A stretch of 64,000 nt of DNA, taken from contig NZ_BJDW01000008.1 in the NCBI RefSeq assembly GCF_005405345.1, positions 1 to 64,000 on the forward strand, given 5' to 3'. Shown one piece after another: positions 18,724 through 28,076 of this stretch (position 1 is the stretch's first letter; each line of letters opens with the position of its first letter). The stretch comes from Enterococcus viikkiensis. Lineage in GTDB: Bacteria > Bacillota > Bacilli > Lactobacillales > Enterococcaceae. Made by a program: the position numbers and the translations under genes. Under the pieces are notes generated by a model that saw only the letters and a program-made list of their open reading frames with translations, made no database searches and was not told the origin of the DNA.

Positions 18724-19574
18724 CGTACATTCACCACTTTCTCGAAAACACTCTCTTGCAACACTTTCATATAGGCATCTTGGAAAGGATGCCCAGTCAG
18801 TGTGTTCCACGGTTTATCGTGGCCGGTAAAATGAACGATTGCCGGATTTGCTCGGCCTTCTGCGTATAATTTTTTATGATAAAGCGTTGGAGCAGGATGC
18901 TTATCGGTAATCAATGAGCTTTGCATACTCCAACGTGGATGGATTTGTGTCCAATCTTCGTATAATACGGCATTTAATGCATCTTGATCATGATAAATAA
19001 TTTTATCACGATTATTTTTTAAATAATCAATGGTCTTTTCTGTAATGTTTCGCTGATTCCAACGTTTAATATCAATGACCATCACGCCGGAATTGAAATA
19101 ATAATCTTTCGAGTCAATTCCTAATCGAGCCAAGGCTTTCGTTTGGCCAGGATCAATGATCGCTCCTATTGTTTTATTTTCCAAATCCGTTTGATAAAGT
19201 TTTGTGACGTCATCTAAAATAAATGTATCGGCATCAATGTAGAGGATTTTTTCATAACCGGAATTTTTGAACGTTTTCGGTAACGAAATGCGATAATAGG
19301 CGGTCGTCGTGATGTGGTCGCTCACTAAAAAGTCTTTGTAAGTTTCTTTGTTGACGGTCATGAATTCAATGGCCGCTTTAGTCGAATATAGTTGCACCGT
19401 TTGTTTCAATTTTCTTTTACTTTCCATGGATAAGTCATCATCAATGATATAAAAATGAATTGGAGTCATTCTGTTGGTGTGCTCTAGCAAGGTTCGGATC
19501 ATTACGCTTAAGAAAGGAGCATAATTCTCATCAGATGCTGTCACGATTGGTAACTCTTTTTGGTTAGAAAACAT
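18720..19574 (-). CDS. Glycosyltransferase family 8 (first of tandem pair)
   Basis: The 284-residue GT8 enzyme has the features of its neighbour: PIVTASDENYAPFLSVMIRTL, the DxD in ILYIDADTFIL, YFNSGVMVIDI and HFTGHDKPW. AAGGGAGTG lies before the ATG at 19574. The gene leads a two-gene transcript with a 4-base overlap, likely made by duplication. The two enzymes probably add sugars one after the other to one acceptor. I cannot name the sugar. Confidence 0.85.
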   Translation of the reverse strand: MFSNQKELPIVTASDENYAPFLSVMIRTLLEHTNRMTPIHFYIIDDDLSMESKRKLKQTVQLYSTKAAIEFMTVNKETYKDFLVSDHITTTAYYRISLPKTFKNSGYEKILYIDADTFILDDVTKLYQTDLENKTIGAIIDPGQTKALARLGIDSKDYYFNSGVMVIDIKRWNQRNITEKTIDYLKNNRDKIIYHDQDALNAVLYEDWTQIHPRWSMQSSLITDKHPAPTLYHKKLYAEGRANPAIVHFTGHDKPWNTLTGHPFQDAYMKVLQESVFEKVVNVR

Positions 19575-19864
19575 ACTATCTGCACTCCCTTATTTAGTTT
19601 TGTTCGTTTTCTTACTGTTTCTGAGACCAACATACGCCCCTGATTATGGATTTCCAAAGAAATTGCTTAAAGGTCTCGATATTTTTTAATAAAAATGATT
19701 AAAAAGCTTGATGTTCTTAACTTTATTTGATAAATTCCGTTTTTTTCTCTTAAACGGAAAAAATTGATACTGTCTTGTCACCTGCTTTTTCTAAGCGTAT
19801 TAGTTTAAAAAGAACCTCTTTTGTTCTATGGTTAATTAGACTACTTAATAAAGGAAGGGTTTCA

Positions 19865-20674
19865 ATGAAACTGGCAACAATTGATTTAGATGGAACATTG
19901 TTAAACGCGCAAGGAGAAATCCCAGAGGAAAATCTAGAAGCATTACGGAGATTTGACGCTCAAGGTGGAATCGTTGTATTAGCCACCGGACGTTCGATCC
20001 ATTCAGCCACTGAAGCCTTTGCCAAACTCGCTATTAATGGCTACACGCTAGCCTCTAATGGCGCTTATGCCGCTCGAATCGAGCAAGGCGAGATTGCTGA
20101 AGTATTGAACGGTTTTACGATTCCTTCAGCAGTTGTCGAAACAACATTCGCCTTAGCAAAAGAAAAACAGGTTACTGTCGTTGCTAGTCGAGCAGAACAG
20201 GACGACCGGATCGTCTTTGATCCTGCGAGCGCCGAGGTCAACAGCCCTTACTATGCGCAATTCAAGCTAGCCGATACTTCTCCTAAAGAACTGATTGGAC
20301 ATTTGAAGAATACGGGCATCCGTTATTTCAAACTGGCTTTTAATAGTCCCGATACCACAAAGTTAGCTGCCTTACGTTCAGCTTTCAACGTCAAAAAAAT
20401 CACCAGCACTTACTCCGCCAAATATTGGTTGGAAGTCATGGCTGATGACGTGAATAAAGGCACGGCATTGAACTTTTTATTAGACTATTTAAAAATCTCC
20501 CAATCTGAGAGTATCGCTTTCGGTGATCAGGAGAATGATTTGGAAATGCTGCAGTTTGCCGGTACTAGCGTCGCCATGGAAAATGCCATCCCTTTGATTA
20601 AACAAACCGCCGCACAAACCACCAGCAGCAATGATGAAGCCGGAGTGGCGGCAGTTATCAATACGTATCTTTAG
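19865..20674 (+). CDS. HAD-IIB (Cof-type) sugar phosphatase
   Basis: The 269-residue protein opens with LATIDLDGTLLN, the first HAD motif with the nucleophile and acid/base aspartates. LATGRS follows, and late in the protein GDQENDLEML (last motif) and GTSVAMENA. The cap between is of the C2b (Cof) type. Such enzymes remove phosphate from sugar phosphates, FMN or PLP. The ATG at 19865 has AGGAAGGG before it; the longer frame from 19775 has no ribosome site. Single gene with its own terminator. Substrate unknown. Confidence 0.85.
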   Translation: MKLATIDLDGTLLNAQGEIPEENLEALRRFDAQGGIVVLATGRSIHSATEAFAKLAINGYTLASNGAYAARIEQGEIAEVLNGFTIPSAVVETTFALAKEKQVTVVASRAEQDDRIVFDPASAEVNSPYYAQFKLADTSPKELIGHLKNTGIRYFKLAFNSPDTTKLAALRSAFNVKKITSTYSAKYWLEVMADDVNKGTALNFLLDYLKISQSESIAFGDQENDLEMLQFAGTSVAMENAIPLIKQTAAQTTSSNDEAGVAAVINTYL

Positions 20675-20688
20675 TCGTGAAAACGAAA

Positions 20689-20724
20689 AACAGGAGTTGG
20701 GCAAAGTTTTGCCCAACTCCTGTT
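20689..20724. terminator. Bidirectional terminator
   Basis: A 17-bp stem AACAGGAGTTGGGCAAA with its complement and a minimal loop, flanked by A and T runs, lies between the convergent HAD and Gfo/Idh genes. Confidence 0.9.
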
Positions 20725-20728
20725 TTAC

Positions 20729-21703
20729 TTAACCTAATTCTAAACCCGCTTTAGTCGAAGCTTCTTCCACGACTTTCATGACTGCCAAGCTATGATCCAG
20801 CCGTTCTGCGGCAAAAGCACGATCCTTTTCGCGGATCACCGCTTCAAATTTTTTAAACTCATCATACATCCGGTGATGTGTTGATTTTTCAGAGATGCTT
20901 TGCTCACTATCTTTATGTTGCAGCACTGTTTCAATAATGGTGCTGCTTGGGCTTTTCACAATAATCGTGCCATCTTCCCCTTGAATTGTCGCATGACTTT
21001 CTGTGAAGGAATCTTTGGCTCCAATACATGCAGCTTTGAAAGAGCCATAATCCAACATCAAGATACCGGAAGTATCGACCCCTTTTTGAATATTCCCGTA
21101 ATACTCGACACCTTTTGGTAGACCGAATAGTCCTAAAACAAAATGAATATTGTAAATATTAATGTCCATCAACGCACCGCCGCCAAATTTTGGATTGAAG
21201 GCGGGTAAGATCTCACCTTTACGAAACGCATCGTATCGAGAAGAATATTGAGAATAGTTGCATTCGATCAAACGAACTTGCCCGATTTCCGATAACGCTT
21301 CTTTGATTTTTTGATAATTCGGTAAATATTGATTGGTAACAGCTTCGATCAATATTAATTGTTTTTCCTCGGCTATTTCTTTCAATTCAGCCAGTTCACG
21401 GTATTTTAAAGTAAAGGGCTTCTCACAGATCACATGTTTTCCGGCCAGTAGCGCTTGTTTGGCAAAGCCATAATGCAAATGGTTCGGCACGGCGACATAA
21501 ACCGTATCGATCTCCGATTTTAAAAAGTCTTCCGCCTTTGAAAAAGTCGCGCCGATCTTGTATTCCTCTTGCAATTTTTCAGCCTTTGGCACACTTCGTT
21601 CAGTGGATAAAATCGCTGATAGCTGGATCTCCGGAAGCTCCGTGGTCATTTTTAAAAATTCATTAATGATCATGCCTGTTCCAATAATCCCTAATTTCAT
21701 CAT
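20729..21703 (-). CDS. Gfo/Idh/MocA family NAD(P)-dependent oxidoreductase
   Basis: The 324-residue protein has an N-terminal Rossmann fold (KLGIIGTGMIINEF), the family signature VAVPNHLHYGFAKQALLAGKHVICEKPF near residues 70-97, and a C-terminal alpha/beta substrate domain. The EKP lysine is the usual catalytic residue. Members oxidise or reduce sugars, inositols and their derivatives. It is the second gene after a related dehydrogenase, 10 bases apart, so both probably serve one pathway under the divergent RpiR regulator. Substrate not predictable. Confidence 0.82.
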   Translation of the reverse strand: MMKLGIIGTGMIINEFLKMTTELPEIQLSAILSTERSVPKAEKLQEEYKIGATFSKAEDFLKSEIDTVYVAVPNHLHYGFAKQALLAGKHVICEKPFTLKYRELAELKEIAEEKQLILIEAVTNQYLPNYQKIKEALSEIGQVRLIECNYSQYSSRYDAFRKGEILPAFNPKFGGGALMDINIYNIHFVLGLFGLPKGVEYYGNIQKGVDTSGILMLDYGSFKAACIGAKDSFTESHATIQGEDGTIIVKSPSSTIIETVLQHKDSEQSISEKSTHHRMYDEFKKFEAVIREKDRAFAAERLDHSLAVMKVVEEASTKAGLELG

Positions 21704-21713
21704 TTTCCCTCCA

Positions 21714-22733
21714 TTATTTCGCTTCTAATGTAGCAATTCCCGTTTCTAAAATCTGCAGCTGTAAAATCGTTTCTTCGTCCTTGACGATTTTTTCCTGTCC
21801 ATTGACAATGGCATCATGAACCCCTTGATAGATGCGGCTGTAATCGCCCACTTCGGATACCACTTTTTCCTCATGATAGCCCGCCTCATCGACATAGGTC
21901 AAGAGCCCATAATGCTCAGGCAAATCAATCCCGAAATCTGCATGGTTCGGTAAATAAAACAACTTCAAATGTTCTTCCTGCCGGTCTTTCGTCTGTTTCG
22001 TGAAAACACCTTTTTTGCCATACACAACAAAGCTTGGCCGTTCTTTCAGACGGAAATAGCTGGATTTCACCGAAACCTTTAGCTTGCCATAATAAAAATC
22101 TAAGTCAAAATAATCATTCATTCGATCCTCACCAAGTAATTGTCGGACATCATAACGAATCTCGTCCGGCTCACCAAAATAACTCAAGACCTGGTCAATC
22201 GTATGACACCCGTGCCCATACAAATAGCTATCTTCTTTCGAAAAATGGGTCACATTTTCTGGTACTTCTGGGCGAAAATAATCATAGTGCATTTCGATCT
22301 CGATTAAATCCCCAAGTTTGCCACTTTCGATAATTTTTTGAACAGTAAGAAAATCCGAGTCAAAGCGACGATTCTGATAACATTGTAGAAACAATCCTTT
22401 GCTTTTGGCCGATTCGAAGAGTTCGATAGCTTCTTTAGACGTTTCAGTGAAGGGCTTTTCTACTAAGACATGTTTCCCTGCTTCCAACACTTTTTTGGTA
22501 TACTCATAATGAAACTTTAAAGGGGTAGTGATCACCACTAAGTCGATCGCTGGATCATCCAGGATATCAGCTAGCTCTGTTGTATATTGAACTGCTGGTA
22601 AAGGAGCCCAATTTTGCCGGCCAGATGGCGAATAGATCGTTTTAATCTTGAGCTTATCTGCCAGTTTAGTAGAAAATGGGATGTGGTAGCGATTGGTACT
22701 TTTGCCGTTGCCTAAATATGCGATAGTTAACAT
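21714..22733 (-). CDS. Gfo/Idh/MocA family oxidoreductase
   Basis: The 339-residue protein starts IAYLGNGKSTNRYHIPF, an atypical dinucleotide loop (GNGKST), and has VVITTPLKFHYEYTKKVLEAGKHVLVEKPF. The loop resembles the YdgJ/YhhX/YvaA subgroup that includes scyllo-inositol dehydrogenases. I chose the ATG at 22733, since the longer frame to 22769 lacks a ribosome site; AGCAGGCG is a weak one here. First gene of a two-gene operon, divergent from an RpiR-type regulator gene. Confidence 0.8.
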   Translation of the reverse strand: MLTIAYLGNGKSTNRYHIPFSTKLADKLKIKTIYSPSGRQNWAPLPAVQYTTELADILDDPAIDLVVITTPLKFHYEYTKKVLEAGKHVLVEKPFTETSKEAIELFESAKSKGLFLQCYQNRRFDSDFLTVQKIIESGKLGDLIEIEMHYDYFRPEVPENVTHFSKEDSYLYGHGCHTIDQVLSYFGEPDEIRYDVRQLLGEDRMNDYFDLDFYYGKLKVSVKSSYFRLKERPSFVVYGKKGVFTKQTKDRQEEHLKLFYLPNHADFGIDLPEHYGLLTYVDEAGYHEEKVVSEVGDYSRIYQGVHDAIVNGQEKIVKDEETILQLQILETGIATLEAK

Positions 22734-22819
22734 GAATTCGCCTGCTTTCTTTCTATTTAATAGCTTCATTATAGCGAGAAAAACTGGCGCAAATAGTTAT
22801 TTCAACAATTAAAAAAATA

Positions 22820-22860
22820 ATGTTTACAAAAAAGGCCGCTACTCTTCTTTTCGTAAACAT
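22820..22860. promoter_or_regulatory. Candidate RpiR-family operator
   Basis: Inverted halves ATGTTTAC (22820-22827) and GTAAACAT (22853-22860) lie between the divergent dehydrogenase operon and the RpiR gene. Extended by eye, about 13 of 16 bases in each half pair. The place and symmetry suit a regulator binding site for both promoters. Confidence 0.45.
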
Positions 22861-22878
22861 CATGTTCAGGAGGAAGCC

Positions 22879-23745
22879 ATGCTCATCGAAAAACTCACAC
22901 AACAAGACAACTTCAGCCTCGCTGAAAAACGGATTGCCGACTATATTTTGGCGCATCTTACAACGATTCCCACGATTTTTATTCAAGAATTAGCGGAAAA
23001 AACTTTTTCCTCCCATTCTACAATTATTCGTTTATGTAAAAAAATCGGCTGCACCGGCTTCCGCGAATTCAAAGAAACGATTGCCGAAATCGTCTACACC
23101 CAGCGTCGCAGCAGCGAAGCGGTCAATGTAAATTTCCCTTTTGAATCCTCAGATACCGCCAGTGAAATTGCGCAAAAAATGGCGGACCTGACCATCAACA
23201 CGATCCAAAAAGCTAGCCGCCAAATTGACGCGGACCTTTTGGATCAAGTCGCCGATCAGCTGCTACAGGCTGAACGAATTTTTCTCTTTGCCCAAGGAGA
23301 CACTCAGCTTAGAGCCCGTAGTTTTCAAAACAAATTGATTAAAATCAATAAATTCGCGATCCTTGCCGAAGAATACGTCGATACCCAATGGAACGCAGTA
23401 AATCTGACAGATAAAGACTGCGCCCTTTTTATTTCCTACGGCGGTAGCAATCCCGGTTACGAAAAAATCATGCGCTATCTATCCGAAAAAAACGTGCCAC
23501 TGATCCTGCTAACCGGAAATCCCAATTCTGCCCTTGTTCCTTTAGTCACCAAAACACTATTAACAATTCAAGAGGAATATGATTTCGCTAAGATTGCAAC
23601 CTTTTCTTCCCAAACCGCCTTTGAATATATTTTAAACAGTCTTTTTTCCGTGATGTATACCCGTGATTACGAAAAAAACATCCGTACACTACGAGAAAAT
23701 CAGATCGCTATGCAAGACGGATTGCTGGCAGACGAAGAACAATAA
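22879..23745 (+). CDS. MurR/RpiR family transcription regulator
   Basis: The 288-residue protein has an N-terminal HTH_6 domain (LAEKRIADYILAHL and SSHSTIIRLCKKIGCTGFREF, residues 15-75) and a C-terminal SIS domain that senses a phosphosugar (IFLFAQGDTQLRARSF; FISYGGSNPGYEKIM). AGGAGG precedes the ATG. It most likely controls the divergent Gfo/Idh operon; the effector would be a phosphorylated sugar or inositol. Confidence 0.87.
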   Translation: MLIEKLTQQDNFSLAEKRIADYILAHLTTIPTIFIQELAEKTFSSHSTIIRLCKKIGCTGFREFKETIAEIVYTQRRSSEAVNVNFPFESSDTASEIAQKMADLTINTIQKASRQIDADLLDQVADQLLQAERIFLFAQGDTQLRARSFQNKLIKINKFAILAEEYVDTQWNAVNLTDKDCALFISYGGSNPGYEKIMRYLSEKNVPLILLTGNPNSALVPLVTKTLLTIQEEYDFAKIATFSSQTAFEYILNSLFSVMYTRDYEKNIRTLRENQIAMQDGLLADEEQ

Positions 23746-23780
23746 AAAACAATGCTCGGAATTCGAGCATTGTTTTTTTT
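23744..23780. terminator. Bidirectional terminator
   Basis: An 11-bp core stem AACAATGCTCG/CGAGCATTGTT, with loop GAATT and six further A-T pairs, ends the RpiR gene. It overlaps the last bases of the convergent glutathione transferase gene. Confidence 0.88.
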
Positions 23781-24564
23781 ATTGTTCTTCAATCGGATGA
23801 TAAGTGACCGCCAAACCTCTTTTTACCGCTGGTCTTTCCGCGATTTTCTGCGACCAGGCCATTAAATGAGGGTACTCCTGGACACTTAAGAATTCAGCTG
23901 AACCAGGATAGCTTCTGTCCAACATGATTTGGCCATACCAAGACCAGATTGCAATATCCGCAATCGTGTAGTCGTCACCTGCGATGTAGGCACGTTTCGC
24001 TAAAGTTTGATCCAACAAATCCAATTGCCGCTTCGTTTCCATCGTATAGCGATTGATCGGATATTCCATCGGTTCCGGCGCATATTCGAAAAAGTGACCG
24101 AAGCCACCGCCCACAAATGGTGCCGCGCCCACTTGCCAGAACAACCAATTCAACGTTTCTGTCCGGGCGTGAAATTCTGTAGGGAGTAATTGCCCGAATT
24201 TTTCCGCTAAATAAAGTAAGATTGCACCGGATTCAAAAACAGTCACTTGTAGACTTTGATCCACTAGTGCTGGGATCTTCCCATTCGGATTGATGGCGGT
24301 AAAATCCGAACCGAATTGATCGCCTTGACTTATATCGATTTTGTACAGATCATAGTTTGCATCAGCTACGCCTACTTCTTTCAGCTCTTCAAACATGATT
24401 GGAATCTTGATCCCATTCGGTGTACCTAGTGAATACAGCTGAAAAGGTGCCGCTCCAACCGGTAACGTTTGTTCAAACCGGCTTCCAGCAGTGGGACGGT
24501 TGCCACTGGCTGAATCATTTTCATCCTGCCATTGCCAGATCTTTGGTAATTCATAGTTAGACAT
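23779..24564 (-). CDS. Glutathione S-transferase, YghU/Ure2-like
   Basis: The 261-residue protein resembles E. coli YghU: an N-terminal extension (KIWQWQDENDSASG), a thioredoxin-like domain (FQLYSLGTPNGIKIPIMFEEL; INPNGKIPALVD and VFESGAILLYLAEKFG for the glutathione site), and an all-helical C-terminal domain (YTIADIAIWSWYG). YghU enzymes bind two glutathiones and reduce organic hydroperoxides or disulfides. Enterococci can make or take up glutathione. Its stop lies inside the convergent terminator. Single gene upstream of kdp. Confidence 0.83.
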   Translation of the reverse strand: MSNYELPKIWQWQDENDSASGNRPTAGSRFEQTLPVGAAPFQLYSLGTPNGIKIPIMFEELKEVGVADANYDLYKIDISQGDQFGSDFTAINPNGKIPALVDQSLQVTVFESGAILLYLAEKFGQLLPTEFHARTETLNWLFWQVGAAPFVGGGFGHFFEYAPEPMEYPINRYTMETKRQLDLLDQTLAKRAYIAGDDYTIADIAIWSWYGQIMLDRSYPGSAEFLSVQEYPHLMAWSQKIAERPAVKRGLAVTYHPIEEQ

Positions 24565-24695
24565 TTGTTCGCTCCTTCTAGAAAAATTCTTTCTCTTTTA
24601 TTTTACCCTTTCTAATGAGTAATTCTAACTATTCGGCTTGAAGGGCATTTTTCAGTTATCTATTATTGCCGTAAAAATTATTTATCTGCGGTACT

Positions 24696-25385
24696 CTATT
24701 CTGTCCGATGGTCCCGAAGTCGATAACCAACACCGATTTCGGTGATTAAATACTCTGGCTTCAACGTATTGCTTTCGATTTTTTTACGGATATTCGACAT
24801 ATTCACTCGCAATGTCTGAGAATCGTCACTGTATGGACCCCACACTTCCGTCAGCAATGATTGATACGTCACGACCTTCCCTAACTGTTTAAACATCAAC
24901 GCTAAGATACGATACTCATTTTTGGTGAGATGAATCTCATGGCCTTCTTTATATACCAGTTGCTTGTCAAAATCGATCTTCAAGTCCTTATTTTCAATCA
25001 CCACTTGTTGATCAGTATTTGTGCCTTGATGACGTAACGCTGTGCGAATCCGAGCTAGCAACTCACCGGTGCCAAAGGGCTTGGTGACATAATCGTCTGC
25101 TCCAAGGTCCAAGGCCTTCACCTTCTCATTTTCATTTTTACGAGCCGAAATAATAATGATCGGCAGTTTCATTCGCTTGCGCAAAATTTTCAATAGATCG
25201 ATCCCATCAATATCCGGCAGCCCTAAGTCCAGCAACGCCAGATCAAAGGAGTTGGTTTGAAAGGCATTTAACGCCGCCATTCCGCTGTCCACAATCGTTA
25301 ACTGATACCGCTCCTGCTGTAAAACAACCTCCATGAAGTCAGTGATATTCGGATCATCCTCAATTAATAAAATCGTTTTTTCCAT
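24696..25385 (-). CDS. kdpE: Response regulator KdpE
   Basis: The 229-residue OmpR-family regulator has a receiver domain with Asp10/Asp11, phosphorylated Asp53 (LALLDLGLPDIDG) and the conserved Lys in YVTKPFGTGELLARI, then a winged-helix DNA-binding domain ending in EIGVGYRLRDHR. It follows kdpD by 21 bases and should activate kdpFABC when K+ is scarce. The ATG at 25385 has GGAGGAG before it; a longer frame to 25406 does not. Confidence 0.9.
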   Translation of the reverse strand: MEKTILLIEDDPNITDFMEVVLQQERYQLTIVDSGMAALNAFQTNSFDLALLDLGLPDIDGIDLLKILRKRMKLPIIIISARKNENEKVKALDLGADDYVTKPFGTGELLARIRTALRHQGTNTDQQVVIENKDLKIDFDKQLVYKEGHEIHLTKNEYRILALMFKQLGKVVTYQSLLTEVWGPYSDDSQTLRVNMSNIRKKIESNTLKPEYLITEIGVGYRLRDHRTE

Positions 25386-25406
25386 CCGTCTCCTCCACTT
25401 TTTCAA

Positions 25407-27998
25407 TTACTTCAAATACAATTTTGCAAGCGTACGACCGTTCGTGACGAGCATTTCCATTTTTCCATTATGAGCGTGAATAATCGTTTTAACAATACTC
25501 AAGCCAATACCTAATCCATTTTTCGAGTCCACCGGTACTTCACTGGTACTGGACAAATTATTTTGAATTTTTTGGAACTGCTTTAACGGGATCTCGCCCT
25601 GATTCTCCACTTGGAAAACCGTTTGCCCTGCCTCTTGATACACGCTCAATGACACCGGCTGGTCTTGTTGACCATGACGCAACGCGTTTTCTACTAAATT
25701 AAACAGCGCCTGTTCAATCAAAATGGGATCCACTTGAATGAAAATCATCTCCTTTGGCAGCGCCACCTCAACCTGTCGATCAGGATACACCTTTTTCAAA
25801 TGGTCATAGACCGCCTCTAGGATCTCTTCCACCGGTTCTGCGCTTTTATTTACCTTCATCGTATCCATATTGATTCGAGTGATCGACAATAAATTCTCTA
25901 CCATCCGAATTAGCCATTGCGCTTCACTTTGGATATCTTTCAGTAATTTTTTTTGGGTGGTTTTTTTCAGATCAACAGTGTCCTCTAATGTCTCTGCAAT
26001 GCCAGAGATCGCGGTCAATGGACTGCGCAGATCATGTGAGACTGCTCGCAGTAAATTACTGCGGACCTTTTCTCGTTCATTCTCCAGTTCGATCTTTTCC
26101 TTTTCACTTTTTAAGTCCGTTTGTTCCAAGATCGCCGCCATTTGGGTCAAGACCAACTTCAAATAATTCAACTGATCGTTTTCCAGCTCACGCTGCTTGC
26201 TGCGCTGAATCCCCAACACCGCTAACGTTTTCCCGCTGGCAATCACTGGCAGATAGAAGCCTTTCGCGCCAACTAATGTATCCGTCCCGTTGCCTGCCTC
26301 CGTCTGATTTTTGGCAGTCCAAAAAGCCACTGCCGCTTCTTCTTTACTGCTGAGGCAAGTGCTTTGACCAGTCGGAAAATGGACGCTTTTAACCTGTCCT
26401 TTGGAATCAAACAGCACCACCTCCCGCTCTAGCAGTCGAGCAAGATACGTAGAACTAATCTCAAAAATTTGTTGACGATTCTCGGCCAGAACATATTGCT
26501 TATTCAATTCATGGAGAATCTCCATTTGATGTTCCTTTTCCATTGCCGTCTCTGCTTGTTTTTTTAGTCGAACCATCAAATTGCTGATCATGATCGCGAC
26601 GACGCACATCAGCACGAGCGTAAAGGGATAGCCCTGTTTGTAAACAGTCAAAGAATACAGTGGTTCGACGAAAAACCAGTTAAAAGACAAGACACTTAAA
26701 ATCGACGCCAACGCGCTCCAAAAGTAACCTGAAGTCACGCGGGCCACCAACAAAATGAAAAAAATATACATCAGCATCAGATTTTGATCGCCGACATGTA
26801 AGTATTGCATCAATTCTGCCACAATCGTTGCTAAAAACACGCCCCCTAAAGCAATAAACAGATCCTTTCCGCCGCCTTCGATTACTTTACGGGTTCTAAA
26901 CCAGCAAGATGTCTTCACTTCTTGGAAAGGAATCAGATGCAGTTCGGTATCCGCCAACCGTTTCAACAATCGATCCTCTAAGTCTTCTGCGAAAATTTTT
27001 TCATACCACGGTTGCTGTAAATTTTTTCCCATGATAATATCCGTGACACCGGTCATTTTGGCATACTCCACGATAGTTTCGAAGCTGCCATCTTCTTCAA
27101 TACTGATCACCTCCGCCCCAAGCTTCTCAGCCAAAGGAATCTTCGTCATCGACGATTCTTGAGAACGAATTTGGATCACTACCCATTCCGTACCTAAGCC
27201 TTGTGCTAGTCGGGCGGTCCAACGGAGACATTTTTCCGTCATTCTAGGAAACCCATTATCTACGATCGTCAGCAGCTTACTTTGAATTCGAAGCGTCTTC
27301 CCACTGAAACGATTGATATGGTCAGAAGCTCGTTGAATCGCTAAGCCCCGCAACTGATCCAATTTTTGTGGGATGAAAAAATTCTGTAAAGCCCGCTGCG
27401 CGTTGACATCTGAATAAATTTTCCCTTGCTCTAAGCGAGAAATCAATTCATCCGGTTCGACATCAATCACTTTCAGGGTCGCCTGCTGAAAAAAAGTATC
27501 GGGAACCGTCTCTCTCACCTCGATACCGGTAACTTCTTCCACGATGTCATTCAAGCTTTCAATGTGCTGAACATTGACGGTAGTAAAAACATCGATTCCC
27601 GCATGAAGCAGCTCCTCTATGTCCTGATACCTTTTTCGATTTCGAGAGCCTTCCGCGTTCGTATGGGCCAGCTCATCAATCAAAACGATCTCAGGAGCTT
27701 GACGAATGATTTCATCGATATCGGGTTCGGTTAATACAATCTGCTTATACGGAATTTTTTTAGGCGGAATCTGAGGTAAACCTGCTAGCAACCGATTCGT
27801 CTCTGGTCGATCGTGAGGCTCGATATAGCCTACCACGACGTTTTTTCCCATTAATAAAAGCTCATGGGCTTCTACCAGCATCCCGTACGTTTTTCCTACT
27901 CCCGCTGCAAAGCCGAAAAAGACCCGCAGCTTGCCGCGAGCGCCGTCACCAGCTGGCGCGCAGTCCGCCTGTTCTGGCTGGTGTTGCTTTCCATCCAT
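25407..27998 (-). CDS. kdpD: Osmosensitive K+ channel histidine kinase KdpD
   Basis: The 863-residue sensor has, in order, the KdpD N-terminal domain with a Walker A loop GFAAGVGKT (29-37) and LIDELAHTN, a USP-like domain (about 245-365), four close membrane spans (about 385-490), a GAF-like region, the HisKA box AVSHDLRSPLTAISGIAETL, and an ATPase domain with NLVENALRHG and GLGIGLSIV. The ATG at 27998 is preceded by AAAAGGGGG at a slightly long distance; an in-frame ATG at 28052 lacks a site. It lies 78 bases after kdpC. It senses low K+ and turgor; c-di-AMP binding by the USP domain is known in related proteins. Confidence 0.9.
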   Translation of the reverse strand: MDGKQHQPEQADCAPAGDGARGKLRVFFGFAAGVGKTYGMLVEAHELLLMGKNVVVGYIEPHDRPETNRLLAGLPQIPPKKIPYKQIVLTEPDIDEIIRQAPEIVLIDELAHTNAEGSRNRKRYQDIEELLHAGIDVFTTVNVQHIESLNDIVEEVTGIEVRETVPDTFFQQATLKVIDVEPDELISRLEQGKIYSDVNAQRALQNFFIPQKLDQLRGLAIQRASDHINRFSGKTLRIQSKLLTIVDNGFPRMTEKCLRWTARLAQGLGTEWVVIQIRSQESSMTKIPLAEKLGAEVISIEEDGSFETIVEYAKMTGVTDIIMGKNLQQPWYEKIFAEDLEDRLLKRLADTELHLIPFQEVKTSCWFRTRKVIEGGGKDLFIALGGVFLATIVAELMQYLHVGDQNLMLMYIFFILLVARVTSGYFWSALASILSVLSFNWFFVEPLYSLTVYKQGYPFTLVLMCVVAIMISNLMVRLKKQAETAMEKEHQMEILHELNKQYVLAENRQQIFEISSTYLARLLEREVVLFDSKGQVKSVHFPTGQSTCLSSKEEAAVAFWTAKNQTEAGNGTDTLVGAKGFYLPVIASGKTLAVLGIQRSKQRELENDQLNYLKLVLTQMAAILEQTDLKSEKEKIELENEREKVRSNLLRAVSHDLRSPLTAISGIAETLEDTVDLKKTTQKKLLKDIQSEAQWLIRMVENLLSITRINMDTMKVNKSAEPVEEILEAVYDHLKKVYPDRQVEVALPKEMIFIQVDPILIEQALFNLVENALRHGQQDQPVSLSVYQEAGQTVFQVENQGEIPLKQFQKIQNNLSSTSEVPVDSKNGLGIGLSIVKTIIHAHNGKMEMLVTNGRTLAKLYLK

Positions 27999-28076
27999 CC
28001 TGCTGATCCCCCTTTTCTTTTTTCTAGCGATATAGAACAATTCTCTAACCATTACTGACTAGAGAATCGTAGAAAG

